Part shown: piece after piece, positions 7,059 through 14,586 of the stretch
Layout: each line of letters begins with the position of its first letter
How positions within the stretch are numbered: position 1 is the first letter of the stretch
Assembly (NCBI GenBank): GCA_937891015.1
Contig: CALAPY010000091.1
Location: 1 to 64,000, forward strand
From: UBA2108 sp002713215
GTDB lineage: Bacteria > Bacteroidota > Bacteroidia > Flavobacteriales_G > Salibacteraceae
Direction: 5' to 3'
DNA length: 64,000 nt
Notes under the pieces: generated by a model
The model's input: the letters and a program-made list of their open reading frames with translations, nothing else
Database searches by the model: none
Told to the model about the DNA's origin: nothing
Program-made: the position numbers and the translations under genes

Positions 7059-8066
7059 TCAGTTAACTTTTTTGTCTTTGCTTTTAGCAAATTTCTTCAC
7101 CTTTTTATCGGCCTTTTTATCCCGTTTTTCGGAAGTGTATTTTGGTGTATATCCTTTATTTTTTGATTTATCAATTTCATAGTGCTCATTAGATGGTAAA
7201 GTGTTATCCTTTGGTTTATCTTCCAAAGGCTTATCAGAATAACCAAGTTCCGTTAAGTATTGACGCAGGCGATAAGTAAACTCATTATCACCATTTTCTT
7301 TCATCTTGGCTTTTTCCTCTTTCGTCATGCCACCTTTATCTTCCAACCATTGTTCAAAATATACTCCTAACAAATTTGATGGTAGATCCTCATAGTCCCA
7401 AGCTGAAGAAGGTTCCGTCTTTTCAGATTTTCTTTCATGACCTTCACCATAATCAAGCATATACTGCTGGGTTAATATTGTCCAATCAGATTTATTGGCA
7501 AAAAATGAAAAGTGCTTCATGTCAGCCCAACCCCACCTTTTGGAATATATATACCTTGAAGTTCCAGCTTCACTATTAACAGAACCTGACTTATTGAAGT
7601 TTCCACGATAAAAATGTTCAAATGATGCTAGGTCATGTACATTATTATCGTTCAGAGTTTTAATAAGCGCACTCACACCTGTAGTCCCTTTAATAGTTGG
7701 TTCTTTTCCATCTGGATCAACAAACAAAATTGGATTATTTAAGGTGTAGTTATAGGGGCTAAAACCTGGAAATTTGGAAGCCAAGGGATCAAGAGATAAC
7801 CATCTACCTACTCTCGGATCTAGTATTCTGGCACCAAAATCTAAAGAACTTTCATTGCCCTTAAATTCATCATCGGATTCCATTCCATTAAAACCGTATC
7901 TGTAATTTGAACTGTTACCCGTGCGTCCCGGTTGAACCATGCCGAATGATAAACCAACTAAAGCCATTTTTTGCGAGGGACCAAAATTTTCTAGACCACT
8001 TTTCATCTGAACGGGTTTCATTTTTAGGTCTTCCGCTTGGTAATATGATAGTTTTTTACAACCCAT
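7059..8066 (-). CDS. Orphan RHS C-terminal tip B with MGCKKL-type N-terminus
   Basis: 335 aa starting at an ATG. Residues 1-40 (MGCKKLSYYQ...ALVGLS) are identical to the start of the orphan tip A copy at 16402-17361. They belong to the end of the duplicated unit and not to tip B. From FGMVQPGRTG onward the sequence is RHS core end (YRYGFNGMESDDEFKG, RILDPRVGRWLSLDPLA, SPYNYTLNNPILFVDPDG). The tip (about residues 122-335) contains RYIYSKRWGWADMKHFSFFA and SAWDYEDLPSNLLGVYFEQW. As I recall, this pair of motifs recurs in uncharacterised bacterial toxin-like domains. The tail is lysine-rich. The four-helix membrane protein downstream is the likely immunity partner. Loss of the recombinase units would place this tip directly on the RHS core. 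Confidence 0.75.
   Translation of the reverse strand: MGCKKLSYYQAEDLKMKPVQMKSGLENFGPSQKMALVGLSFGMVQPGRTGNSSNYRYGFNGMESDDEFKGNESSLDFGARILDPRVGRWLSLDPLASKFPGFSPYNYTLNNPILFVDPDGKEPTIKGTTGVSALIKTLNDNNVHDLASFEHFYRGNFNKSGSVNSEAGTSRYIYSKRWGWADMKHFSFFANKSDWTILTQQYMLDYGEGHERKSEKTEPSSAWDYEDLPSNLLGVYFEQWLEDKGGMTKEEKAKMKENGDNEFTYRLRQYLTELGYSDKPLEDKPKDNTLPSNEHYEIDKSKNKGYTPKYTSEKRDKKADKKVKKFAKSKDKKVN
7930..7948. repeat. Core/tip junction direct repeat (putative attachment site), copy 1
   Basis: ggttgaaccatgccgaatg; on the minus strand it encodes FGMVQP. Exact copies are at 17225-17243 and 26520-26538. One-mismatch relatives in the silent tips are at 3932-3950 and 6325-6343, and a weaker one is at 2102-2120. 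Sequences on either side diverge abruptly at the ends of the repeat. Its att role is inferred. Confidence 0.65.
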
Positions 8067-8085
8067 TACTATGTCCCGAAGATAG

Positions 8086-8277
8086 TTATTTATCGTTTTT
8101 AAAAGCTCGGATTACAGCACTAATTGGCAGTAAATTGAGCATAAGCTTTAGTGTAGATTTAACTCGATTAGCAGCCTTATCAGGAAGGCAGGCCTGTAGT
8201 ATCAATATAGTCAATGACCATACGAAGAAGTAAAATGCAATTTGTATCATAACATCGTGTTTTATACTATATATCAA
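8086..8277 (-). CDS. Small membrane peptide upstream of the MGCKKL segment
   Basis: 63 aa from an ATG. There is one clear hydrophobic segment (IQIAFYFFVWSLTILILQAC) and a basic C-terminal part with a second, weaker hydrophobic stretch. It ends 19 bp before the MGCKKL start. No family is recognised. It could be a real small gene of the element or chance; the length and hydrophobic pattern support it only moderately. An identical copy lies at 17381-17572. Confidence 0.35.
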   Translation of the reverse strand: MIYSIKHDVMIQIAFYFFVWSLTILILQACLPDKAANRVKSTLKLMLNLLPISAVIRAFKNDK

Positions 8278-8546
8278 AGTGGTATCCCCACCTTTTACTA
8301 ATAACCCATTTTCGGATTTTCTTTTTCTCTTTTTATAACTCTTTACTTTTTAGCACCTCGCTATTACACGATAAATACTTCTTATGCGACCCTTTCAAGT
8401 GAAGTTTATTTTTATTCCTTCTGAAAGCCCAGTAAATAAAGGTCTGTCAAAGCGATGGTTTTAGAAAGGACAACCGATTTCAGTACATAGGATTTGAGAC
8501 TTTGAAAGCGGCATGAAGCATTTTGATTGATGATTAACCAGACCTT

Positions 8547-8608
8547 TTACATAATGGCTTCTTACAGTACAACCCTTCTCAGGAGCGTCCTGTAAGGCAA
8601 TTATGTAA
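8547..8608. repeat. Long interrupted inverted repeat with TTACATAAT arms
   Basis: Left arm 8547-8567 (TTACATAAT...CTTACAG) and right arm 8590-8608 (CTGTAAG...ATTATGTAA) enclose 22 nt. Each arm has two matching blocks separated by a few bases, as expected for paired sites of a tyrosine recombinase or another dimeric protein. Confidence 0.5.
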
Positions 8609-8735
8609 AGTAAGTTCTCGCAGCTCTGCCGTTTGCTCCGCTCCTTACACGGCCTGTTTCCTAGAACCTCTAAGCAGGAAGACAAAAACCCACAGGGTTT
8701 TCGTGATCGGTTTCATTTCTTTAAAAGAAACAAGC

Positions 8736-8761
8736 GTGCCTTTTGGGTGGCCAAAAGGCAC
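8736..8761. repeat. Perfect 11-bp hairpin
   Basis: GTGCCTTTTGG, a four-base loop, then CCAAAAGGCAC. There is no T-run on either side, so it is more likely a structural or protein-binding site than a terminator. Confidence 0.55.
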
Positions 8762-9049
8762 ATAAAAGCCAGTTGGTTGTTTTCATTCATCGCGGCGACA
8801 GCTCGGCTTTAATGGATGAATGCCCCAGCACATTGCTTGATCTGAAAGGAAAGCCGTTCAGGCATTTAGCTATTAAAATGAGCACCCAACGACCGAAGGG
8901 AGGCGGGAGATATTTAATAGATTTCATGCGAAGCATGGCCGAGCGAACTTTATTTGCCAGAGCGGCATTTGGGGCAAAAAAGGAGCCTGCCAAAGGGTTG
9001 AAGGGATAAGGGCTACTATTCCCTTGGTTAGCGTTGGAGTGCGGCTATT

Positions 9050-9175
9050 TTACATAGTGTACATTATGACTGACATTTTTTTCCTTCGTTAAATTTCAGA
9101 TTCTAAAAATGTGCGACCTGCCTGCCGAAGCTTTAGCGTAGGTACGGGAGCGAACTCATAATGCACATTATGTAA
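9050..9175. repeat. Pair of inverted TTACATA-type palindromic sites
   Basis: TTACATAGTGTACATTATG at 9050-9068 and CATAATGCACATTATGTAA at 9157-9175 are inverted copies of each other with 17 of 19 matches, and each is itself nearly palindromic. They share TTACATAATG with the arms at 8547 and 8608. Confidence 0.5.
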
Positions 9176-9308
9176 CTTAGTCTTTGGAGGTTTTTCATAC
9201 TTATTTTCCCAGCGATTAAACAGCCTTTTGACTTGAAGAATGAAAGGCAAGGGGCTGTTAGCTTTTGACAAAAAATAGGTATGATAAACTAGGAGGGTTG
9301 GAAGCGGA

Positions 9309-9346
9309 ACAACAAAATGCGAAGCGATTTTTGGGCATTTTGTTGT
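9309..9346. repeat. Perfect 12-bp hairpin downstream of the AbiC-like gene
   Basis: ACAACAAAATGC and GCATTTTGTTGT enclose 14 nt. It lies 22 bp past the stop of the last gene of the recombinase operon. There is no T-run, so it could be an mRNA 3' stabiliser or a DNA site. Confidence 0.55.
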
Positions 9347-9367
9347 GAGGAATAAGCCTTCCCGTAT

Positions 9368-10051
9368 TTATTCTAACTCTTCTTTTAGAGCGTTAATGAA
9401 GACTACTAAACAGTCGAGATGTTCACTAAATACTTTCTCCAAGTTATTTGGTTCTTGTCGACCAGTAAGGTTAATATTCTCATACAGGTTTGTAAGTTCA
9501 CCTCGTAATTTGTTGGAGGTACTAACTAGGTCTTTATAAATGTCTGACTCAAAGTCAAAATCAAACAAATGACCATACCGAGCATAAAATGTAAATATGA
9601 AGGCACCATAAGAAACATAAATTTCTACCTGCTCACGTATTTTTGATTTCCCAAGATTAATACCTTCAAGATCAAGGTTACTTGCCTTATCCGTAGTATT
9701 TTTTAGTTCTAGACTAATCATACGAAGAGCCACATTAAGCTTTAGCAAAAAAGCCCCAAGTTCGTCGAATGCGATAATCTTCTTTTCCAAGAGGAACCTT
9801 TGGTGTTGTTCCTGATTGCCATTTTTGGCTATTAATACCGTTATGTAAGCAAGTATTATTAAACTAAAAATTGAGACCAGTGTGTTAGTTGTACCTCCAA
9901 TAAAATCTCCAAACAATGCCCATTCATTTGGATTATTTGATATCAAATTTTCTTTAAAATAAAAAATGTAAGCTGTAAGTGGGATTAAAGAGATTGACAA
10001 GGCTAAACAACCAATAGCAATTAGTTTCCAAGAAAGGTTCTTATTATTCAT
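9368..10051 (-). CDS. Two-helix membrane protein, AbiC-like (possible phage defence)
   Basis: 227 aa. Two N-terminal transmembrane helices (LIAIGCLALSISLIPLTAYIF and TLVSIFSLIILAYITVLIA) flank a loop with ALFGDFIGGTTNT. A cytoplasmic helical domain with a charged C-terminus follows. The GDFxGGxxN loop plus two helices recalls the putative phage abortive infection family (putAbiC), though I cannot confirm this without a search. Its start codon overlaps the stop of the JAMM gene by 1 nt, so it is the last gene of the recombinase operon, a usual place for cargo. An identical copy is at 18663-19346. Confidence 0.55.
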   Translation of the reverse strand: MNNKNLSWKLIAIGCLALSISLIPLTAYIFYFKENLISNNPNEWALFGDFIGGTTNTLVSIFSLIILAYITVLIAKNGNQEQHQRFLLEKKIIAFDELGAFLLKLNVALRMISLELKNTTDKASNLDLEGINLGKSKIREQVEIYVSYGAFIFTFYARYGHLFDFDFESDIYKDLVSTSNKLRGELTNLYENINLTGRQEPNNLEKVFSEHLDCLVVFINALKEELE

Positions 10052-10680
10052 TATTCTGCTTTCAGTCTTTTGATCACAGCTACGCTTAGACCTGTTGTTG
10101 TGGCGATTGTTTCGATATCAACGCCTTTTGCTTTAAGAGCTTTGGCTATTTCTCTGGCCTTGACTTGTTTGCCTTTTTCTTCACCTTTTTCTGCTGCCGC
10201 TTGTTCATACCTTCTTCTGAGTTCGTAGGCTGGAACGTATTTGGTACTTTTTTCTAGTTCTTCATAAAGTCCAGTATCCTTAAAACTGTAGTAGGTCTTA
10301 TCGGTAATAATCAGGTGATCTAATACGGGAACGTCCATTATTTTCCCTACCTGGATCAACCGGTCGGTGATGTCTTTGTCGTTTTCGCTGGGTTTAACTT
10401 CTCCGCTGGGGTGGTTGTGAACCAGAATGATTTTAACGGCTCTTTTTTGCAAGGGAACACTAAATACTTCCATAGGTTCTACCAAAGTTCTTTTGATCGT
10501 TCCCATGCTCACCAATTCAATATTCAGCACCTTATGAGCATTGTCTAAACTAATCGTCCATAGATGTTCCCGGTTCTGATCTATTTTATTTTCCCTGAGC
10601 AAAATACGCTGCATGATGCCGTAAATATCATCGGAGCATAAAACTTTGATTTTCTGTGATTCTGTCAACTTAACGTTCAT
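10051..10680 (-). CDS. RadC-family JAB/MPN (JAMM) protein with C-terminal HTH
   Basis: 209 aa. The MPN domain covers about residues 10-150. The complete JAMM signature HNHPSGEVKPSEND fits HxH-x7-S-x2-D, and a typical RadC end follows (VLDHLIITDKTYYSFKDTGLY). Residues 170-209 form a basic stretch and a small helix-turn-helix (IAKALKAKGVDIETIATTTGLSVAVIKRL). RadC-like proteins are common on mobile elements; their reaction is not settled (deubiquitinase-like peptidase fold, anti-restriction or recombination roles have been proposed). It starts 19 bp after the LuxR-type gene. Confidence 0.85.
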   Translation of the reverse strand: MNVKLTESQKIKVLCSDDIYGIMQRILLRENKIDQNREHLWTISLDNAHKVLNIELVSMGTIKRTLVEPMEVFSVPLQKRAVKIILVHNHPSGEVKPSENDKDITDRLIQVGKIMDVPVLDHLIITDKTYYSFKDTGLYEELEKSTKYVPAYELRRRYEQAAAEKGEEKGKQVKAREIAKALKAKGVDIETIATTTGLSVAVIKRLKAE

Positions 10681-10699
10681 TCTGATTTCGTTTGTAAAG

Positions 10700-10915
10700 T
10701 TATTTTTCTTCTTCTATTTCCAGATAGCCTCTTTTTATGGATTCTAAAACCAACTCAACCATATTTTCTGCATCCCATTTTTCCATAATTATCTTCTTGT
10801 AACAACTCACGGTATTGGTGTGTAGGTTCAACAACTTACAGATTTCTTGTTGAGTATAACCTGCTAGCATCAGCTTAAGGACTTGTTTTTGTCGTTTAGG
10901 CAGTTGAGCTTCCAT
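10700..10915 (-). CDS. Stand-alone LuxR/GerE-type HTH protein
   Basis: 71 aa, essentially only the DNA-binding domain: LPKRQKQVLKLMLAGYTQQEICKLLNLHTNTVSCYKKIIMEK matches the GerE helix-turn-helix (residues 5-55). There is no sensor or receiver domain. It lies 8 bp after the second recombinase gene and 19 bp before radC-like. It may be the element's own regulator or a recombination directionality factor; both roles are inferred from context. Confidence 0.8.
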   Translation of the reverse strand: MEAQLPKRQKQVLKLMLAGYTQQEICKLLNLHTNTVSCYKKIIMEKWDAENMVELVLESIKRGYLEIEEEK

Positions 10916-10923
10916 TGGCTATT

Positions 10924-11772
10924 CTAAAAGGGATGGTACTTTTCTATGTCTTCGCTCAGGCTTTCTAAGTCGTTGACTAAATAGGCTTCGGTGGAACTCA
11001 CATACCGATGGCCAGCCATGTATTGAACTTCTCTTAGGTTGTAGGTTTTGAGCCAATGAGTAATGACACTAGTTCGGATTTGTTTGGCACTGTCTACTTT
11101 GGGATTCTGCTTCTTTAAACCCTTCATAAACTTGTACATCACATTGTGGCCGTTGTTGCTTGCTCCGGAACTGGTAAATAGTTTTTCCGATTGTCTGTGT
11201 TGAAGCTGGTATTCCATGAGATCGAGGATCTGAACGGATTCTAACTTTAACTCTCGTTCGTTGCTTTTTCTCCCTCCTGCGATGTAGATCTTCCCTTCTC
11301 TTAATTTCAAGTCTTTTGCTTCGAGATTAAAGAGTTCTGAAGCATTCAACCCCTGCCAGATCATTAGGCTTAAGATCGCTTTGTTTCGCTTGTTTGTGGG
11401 AGTTGTATTGGGGTAATTTTCATAGAGTTGTTCTAGTTCTTGTTTAGTGAGTATGTGGTAGAGTTTCTTTCGTTTGATTCCTTGGATTTTAATTTGACTA
11501 GCCGGATTGGGTTGGTTAGATTGGAACATCTCCTTAATAGAGAGATGGTCAAAGTAGTGTTTGAGGCCATTAACAATAAATCCTATAGTCCGCTGACTAG
11601 CTGTCTTTTTTCGGATTTGTATGTAGTGTAATACGTCTCTGTTGGTAGTAGCTTCTAGGATTATGTTTTCTTCTTCTGCCCAGGCACTAAAATGATTAGC
11701 TGTATTTGCGTAGCTGTTGGCTGTTTTGCTACTGTACCCTTTTTTTAGTAGGTAATCGGTAAAGGCTTTCAT
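10924..11772 (-). CDS. Tyrosine recombinase-like protein lacking catalytic residues (recombinase B)
   Basis: 282 aa. The N-terminal SAM-like core-binding domain (residues 1-90) and C-terminal phage-integrase domain are recognisable. In the active site, the first Arg is Asn (GLNASEL where the family has GLRxSE). The H-x-x-R motif reads KQIRTS, so His is Lys and only Arg remains. The third motif GH (MAGHRYVSS) and the nucleophile-position Tyr (TEAYL) are present. So it is probably inactive alone or works as a partner of the intact recombinase, whose stop overlaps this start (ATGA). Paired recombinases occur in Tn554-like elements, but I claim no direct relation. An identical copy is at 20219-21067. 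Confidence 0.8.
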   Translation of the reverse strand: MKAFTDYLLKKGYSSKTANSYANTANHFSAWAEEENIILEATTNRDVLHYIQIRKKTASQRTIGFIVNGLKHYFDHLSIKEMFQSNQPNPASQIKIQGIKRKKLYHILTKQELEQLYENYPNTTPTNKRNKAILSLMIWQGLNASELFNLEAKDLKLREGKIYIAGGRKSNERELKLESVQILDLMEYQLQHRQSEKLFTSSGASNNGHNVMYKFMKGLKKQNPKVDSAKQIRTSVITHWLKTYNLREVQYMAGHRYVSSTEAYLVNDLESLSEDIEKYHPF

Positions 11773-12809
11773 AACTCGTCTTCGTGAGGTTGGTGGATTT
11801 CGTATTTAGGTATGTTGCTGTAGGGTTGTTCTTGTTCGATTAAATCATGCCTTCTGTTCCCTTCGGCAGATAAATGCGTGTACACCTGAGTAGATTCTAA
11901 ACTGCTATGTCCTAAAAAACGACTGATATTTTCTAAACTCATTCCGTTGTCTAGCAAATGGGTAGCTATGGAATGCCTGAGTACGTGTGGTCTTACATTC
12001 TTTTCTTGTAGGGTTACATGGTTGCTTCTTTGTTGTAATAGTTTTAGACGGTGAGCCATACTTTGGGCATTCATTCTCCTTCCTCGTTGGCTAATAAACA
12101 ATGCGCTTTCATTTTGATTTTTGATTAGAATGGGTCGCCAATCGTATTGGTAATATTCTAGGTTTTTGAGGCTGATTTTGCTTAATGGTACAAACCGTTC
12201 TTTGTAGTTCTTCCCTTTTCTTACATGTAATATTCTTCTATCGTGATTTAGGTCTTCTACGTCTAAACTGGCTGCTTCTGCCCTTCTCAATCCACAACTG
12301 TAAAACACGGTAAGCATAGCCACATCTCTATGCGCTGCGGCTTCAAAAAAGCCTGGGTAGCTTCTCGTATTCTTTCCTTCTTCTAGTGGTTGTGCTGCAA
12401 CGGTAAAGAGTTCTTTGATTTCTTCGGGGGTTAGGTATTCTATGTCTTGGGCATCTCCTTCTTTCCATCTTATGTTTAGGTTGGGAATTTCTACTCTTCC
12501 ACTCTGCCGGAGGTATTCGGCGAACTTGTAAAGTCCTTGTAAGTGCTTGTTTAAGCTGTTATTACTCAATGCTCCGCCTCTTCTCATATTGGTTCGCATT
12601 TTTAGATTCTCGAAGTGGTTTTTAAAATGGTTGGATTCGAGTTGGCTAATATGGGTGCAGCCCTGCTGCTCTAGGTAATGAAAAAATTCATGGATATAAT
12701 TGGGCAGCTGGTAAATGGTGCTTGGAGCATAACCGAGTATGTCGAGCCATTCTTTAAAGCTATGTTCCAAGTATTGGAAAGATTCGTTTTTGAGAAGAAG
12801 GTTTTTCAT
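11769..12809 (-). CDS. Tyrosine recombinase (XerC/D-like integrase), intact (recombinase A)
   Basis: 346 aa. The SAM-like core-binding domain is at residues 10-110. The catalytic domain is at about 135-335 with the full set: Arg in SCGLRRAEA, Lys in RKGKNYKERFVPL, H-x-x-R in HVLRHSIATHLL, GH in FLGHSSLEST and the nucleophile Tyr in QVYTHLS. It would cut and rejoin DNA at short core sites by a 3'-phosphotyrosine intermediate. It follows the ATPase gene after 30 bp and overlaps recombinase B by 4 bp. In this setting it is the best candidate enzyme for integration at the FGMVQP junction sequence, though target choice is inference. Confidence 0.92.
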   Translation of the reverse strand: MKNLLLKNESFQYLEHSFKEWLDILGYAPSTIYQLPNYIHEFFHYLEQQGCTHISQLESNHFKNHFENLKMRTNMRRGGALSNNSLNKHLQGLYKFAEYLRQSGRVEIPNLNIRWKEGDAQDIEYLTPEEIKELFTVAAQPLEEGKNTRSYPGFFEAAAHRDVAMLTVFYSCGLRRAEAASLDVEDLNHDRRILHVRKGKNYKERFVPLSKISLKNLEYYQYDWRPILIKNQNESALFISQRGRRMNAQSMAHRLKLLQQRSNHVTLQEKNVRPHVLRHSIATHLLDNGMSLENISRFLGHSSLESTQVYTHLSAEGNRRHDLIEQEQPYSNIPKYEIHQPHEDEL

Positions 12810-12839
12810 TCGCTTATATCTTTTAGTGAACTTCTTGAA

Positions 12840-14438
12840 CTAGGCGATTACTGCATTGACTTTCTTACTCTTACGTGGTTCATTTCTGGATTGAACCGGT
12901 TTTGAACGTCCAGCCTCTCTTAAGCTTTCCAAGCTTTCGTCTAATGCTGTATTGATTTTCTCTTGAAGTTGCTGGTATTCTTCGTAGCTCGTGATTTGAT
13001 ATTGATAGCCTTGGTTTTTGTTGCCTTTGATTCTTTTCAAGTAGTGGTTATTTACTAAACTTATTGTCCACCGCTTTTGATTACTATCATTGATTCTTAG
13101 CTTCTTTCTAATTTCTCGATTGGTAAAGGCTTTCTTATTCTCTACTTCTAAGTAGGCTTTGATTTGTTCTAGGTAATTTCTACAAGCTCCATTGAGTTCA
13201 TCTGATTTTCTGAGTAGGATTTCTTTCAAGAGTTGGTTAGTTGACTCTATATCTTCAAGAGTTGTTTCAATAAATATTTCTCCAGTTTCTTCATCGGCTT
13301 TTTGCTCTCGTTGGAACTGATTGTAGAAGGTTACTACTTCAATAAACTGTAAATAGTGGTTGTTGGTTCTTCTAGGTTTAAAGACTTCTTTAGGGATTTG
13401 TAATAATTCTGCAAAAGGGTTCACTACTTTGATTGGCTCTAAGATTCGCTGACAGTTGCGGAGTAATTCTGCTGCTTTTGATTCTTCGTGTTTGTCTATT
13501 TTTCCTGCACTCATTTTCCGTTGATATGCCATAACCAACTGGTCTTGTTCTTCGCTTTCATCCAGGTAAATCAAAAAGGATCTATTGGCATTGTCTTCAT
13601 AAATCTGCTCTTTGGTAGTACAACCTGCTACGCTTACTGGCCCTTCTACTATTAGGTGCATCGTCTTGGTTTCTCCTTTACTGTTCTTATGGGCTACGGT
13701 TTTAGATATTCGCTTTTTGCTTTGTAATTCTCTCAAAGGGTAAAGTGCATTGTCTGCTCCGTCCAAGTCTTCAATAAGTATCAATTTGTTTTTGAGTTCT
13801 CGTTGCCCGAAGTAGTAAAAGGCGTTTTCTGATAGTGTAGTTATTTCTATTCGATCTTCTTCGGGGATTAGTTCCCCAACCTTTTCTTGTAAATGAGTCT
13901 TGCCGGTGCCGCTAGCACCCAAGCTTACAATGTGCAAGGGTTGACTTTGTTTTCTACTGGTGAAGATTAAGTACATCAATAGTCTGTTGCTTTCTTCTCC
14001 TATCATTCCACTTTTTCCTATGAGTTGATTGGTTCGTTCTAATAAATTCGATTCTTTCAAAAAGTCTTCTGCGGCTTTTCTCTCCTCGGCTGTGAGTGTT
14101 GGTGATTGATACGGTTCGGGTTGACTCTCTTTGATTTGTTGTAATCGGTATTGTTCTAATTGTTCGGTTAGTTCTGATAAACTGGCCGCTAGTACTGTTG
14201 TTCCTATTTCTAATTTCTCGGCTGTTTTTCTGATTAGCTTTTCTAGTTGGTTGTCGTTGTAAAGGTCTAGGTTGTGGCGAACTGGTGGTCTTGGTGATTT
14301 TTTGAGTTCGATTTTCAATGTGCTTCGCATTCGGTCTAAACCCTCTAATTTGATTCCGCCTAACACAGTCAGTTTTAAGATTTCATTTTGGTAAATCAGG
14401 GATTCTGGATTGGTTATGTTGAACTTTTTTACTGCCAT
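12840..14438 (-). CDS. Mobile-element P-loop ATPase (helicase/MCM-like) with C-terminal winged helix
   Basis: About 532 aa from the ATG at 14438 (MAVKKFNITN); a longer reading from 14498 is less likely. The N-terminal 130 residues are helical. The ATPase domain has Walker A GASGTGKTHLQ and a Walker B-like LILIEDLDGAD, preceded by GEESNRLLMYLIF and followed by an arginine-rich NRSFLIYLDES segment. This layout recalls the helicase part of primase-helicase proteins on mobile elements. Near the C-terminus, TNREIRKKLRINDSNQKRWTISLVNNHYLKRI looks like a winged helix. It is the first gene of the recombinase operon, with a TACATTTG box 34 bp upstream. It may remodel DNA for recombination or replication of the circular form. 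An identical copy lies at 22135-23733. Confidence 0.8.
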   Translation of the reverse strand: MAVKKFNITNPESLIYQNEILKLTVLGGIKLEGLDRMRSTLKIELKKSPRPPVRHNLDLYNDNQLEKLIRKTAEKLEIGTTVLAASLSELTEQLEQYRLQQIKESQPEPYQSPTLTAEERKAAEDFLKESNLLERTNQLIGKSGMIGEESNRLLMYLIFTSRKQSQPLHIVSLGASGTGKTHLQEKVGELIPEEDRIEITTLSENAFYYFGQRELKNKLILIEDLDGADNALYPLRELQSKKRISKTVAHKNSKGETKTMHLIVEGPVSVAGCTTKEQIYEDNANRSFLIYLDESEEQDQLVMAYQRKMSAGKIDKHEESKAAELLRNCQRILEPIKVVNPFAELLQIPKEVFKPRRTNNHYLQFIEVVTFYNQFQREQKADEETGEIFIETTLEDIESTNQLLKEILLRKSDELNGACRNYLEQIKAYLEVENKKAFTNREIRKKLRINDSNQKRWTISLVNNHYLKRIKGNKNQGYQYQITSYEEYQQLQEKINTALDESLESLREAGRSKPVQSRNEPRKSKKVNAVIA

Positions 14439-14471
14439 GTTGATAATTATTATTTTAAGACCTATTGGTAG

Positions 14472-14479
14472 CAAATGTA
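14472..14479 (-). promoter_or_regulatory. Putative -7 box for the recombinase operon
   Basis: The minus strand reads TACATTTG, matching the Bacteroidota TAnnTTTG consensus, with TTG about 16 bases further upstream. It lies 34 bp ahead of the ATPase ATG, in the 148-bp divergent region shared with the XRE regulator. Confidence 0.5.
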
Positions 14480-14537
14480 ATTTATCAATCTTAAACAACC
14501 AAGCCCAATACCATTCAATTAAGACATATTAATCCCC

Positions 14538-14545
14538 TATTTTTG
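14538..14545 (+). promoter_or_regulatory. Putative -7 box for the XRE regulator operon
   Basis: TATTTTTG matches TAnnTTTG and lies 42 bp upstream of the XRE ATG. The adjacent divergent boxes allow one repressor to control both directions. Confidence 0.45.
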
Positions 14546-14586
14546 CAAATACCCTAATTTAATGGTAGTTTCAAAGACTTTTAGGT

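Larger units (their letters stand above)
8278..9367. other. Noncoding, hairpin-rich end of the recombinase module
   Basis: About 1.1 kb without a convincing gene. The short open frames here (8461-8685 minus, 8743-9009 plus, 8787-8993 minus, 9089-9271 minus) overlap one another and look like products of repeats. It holds several perfect inverted repeats and repeated TTACATAATG-type motifs, listed separately. It is the most likely place for recombinase-binding sites or a replication/transfer origin of the element. An identical copy is at 17573-18662. Confidence 0.6.

Noticed and set aside
683..8066. Integron-like cassette array with attC sites
   Set aside because: The hairpins after immunity genes recall attC, but RYYYAAC/GTTRRRY boxes are not in place, the cassettes share long RHS homology, and the recombinases are XerC/D-like without the integron-specific insert that I could see.
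8743..9009. 88-aa open frame on the plus strand (and overlapping 68-aa and 74-aa frames on the minus strand), with copies in the second unit
   Set aside because: Non-ATG start, overlap with frames on the other strand, a hairpin inside the frame, and arginine/lysine-rich low-information sequence. It looks like a repeat region.
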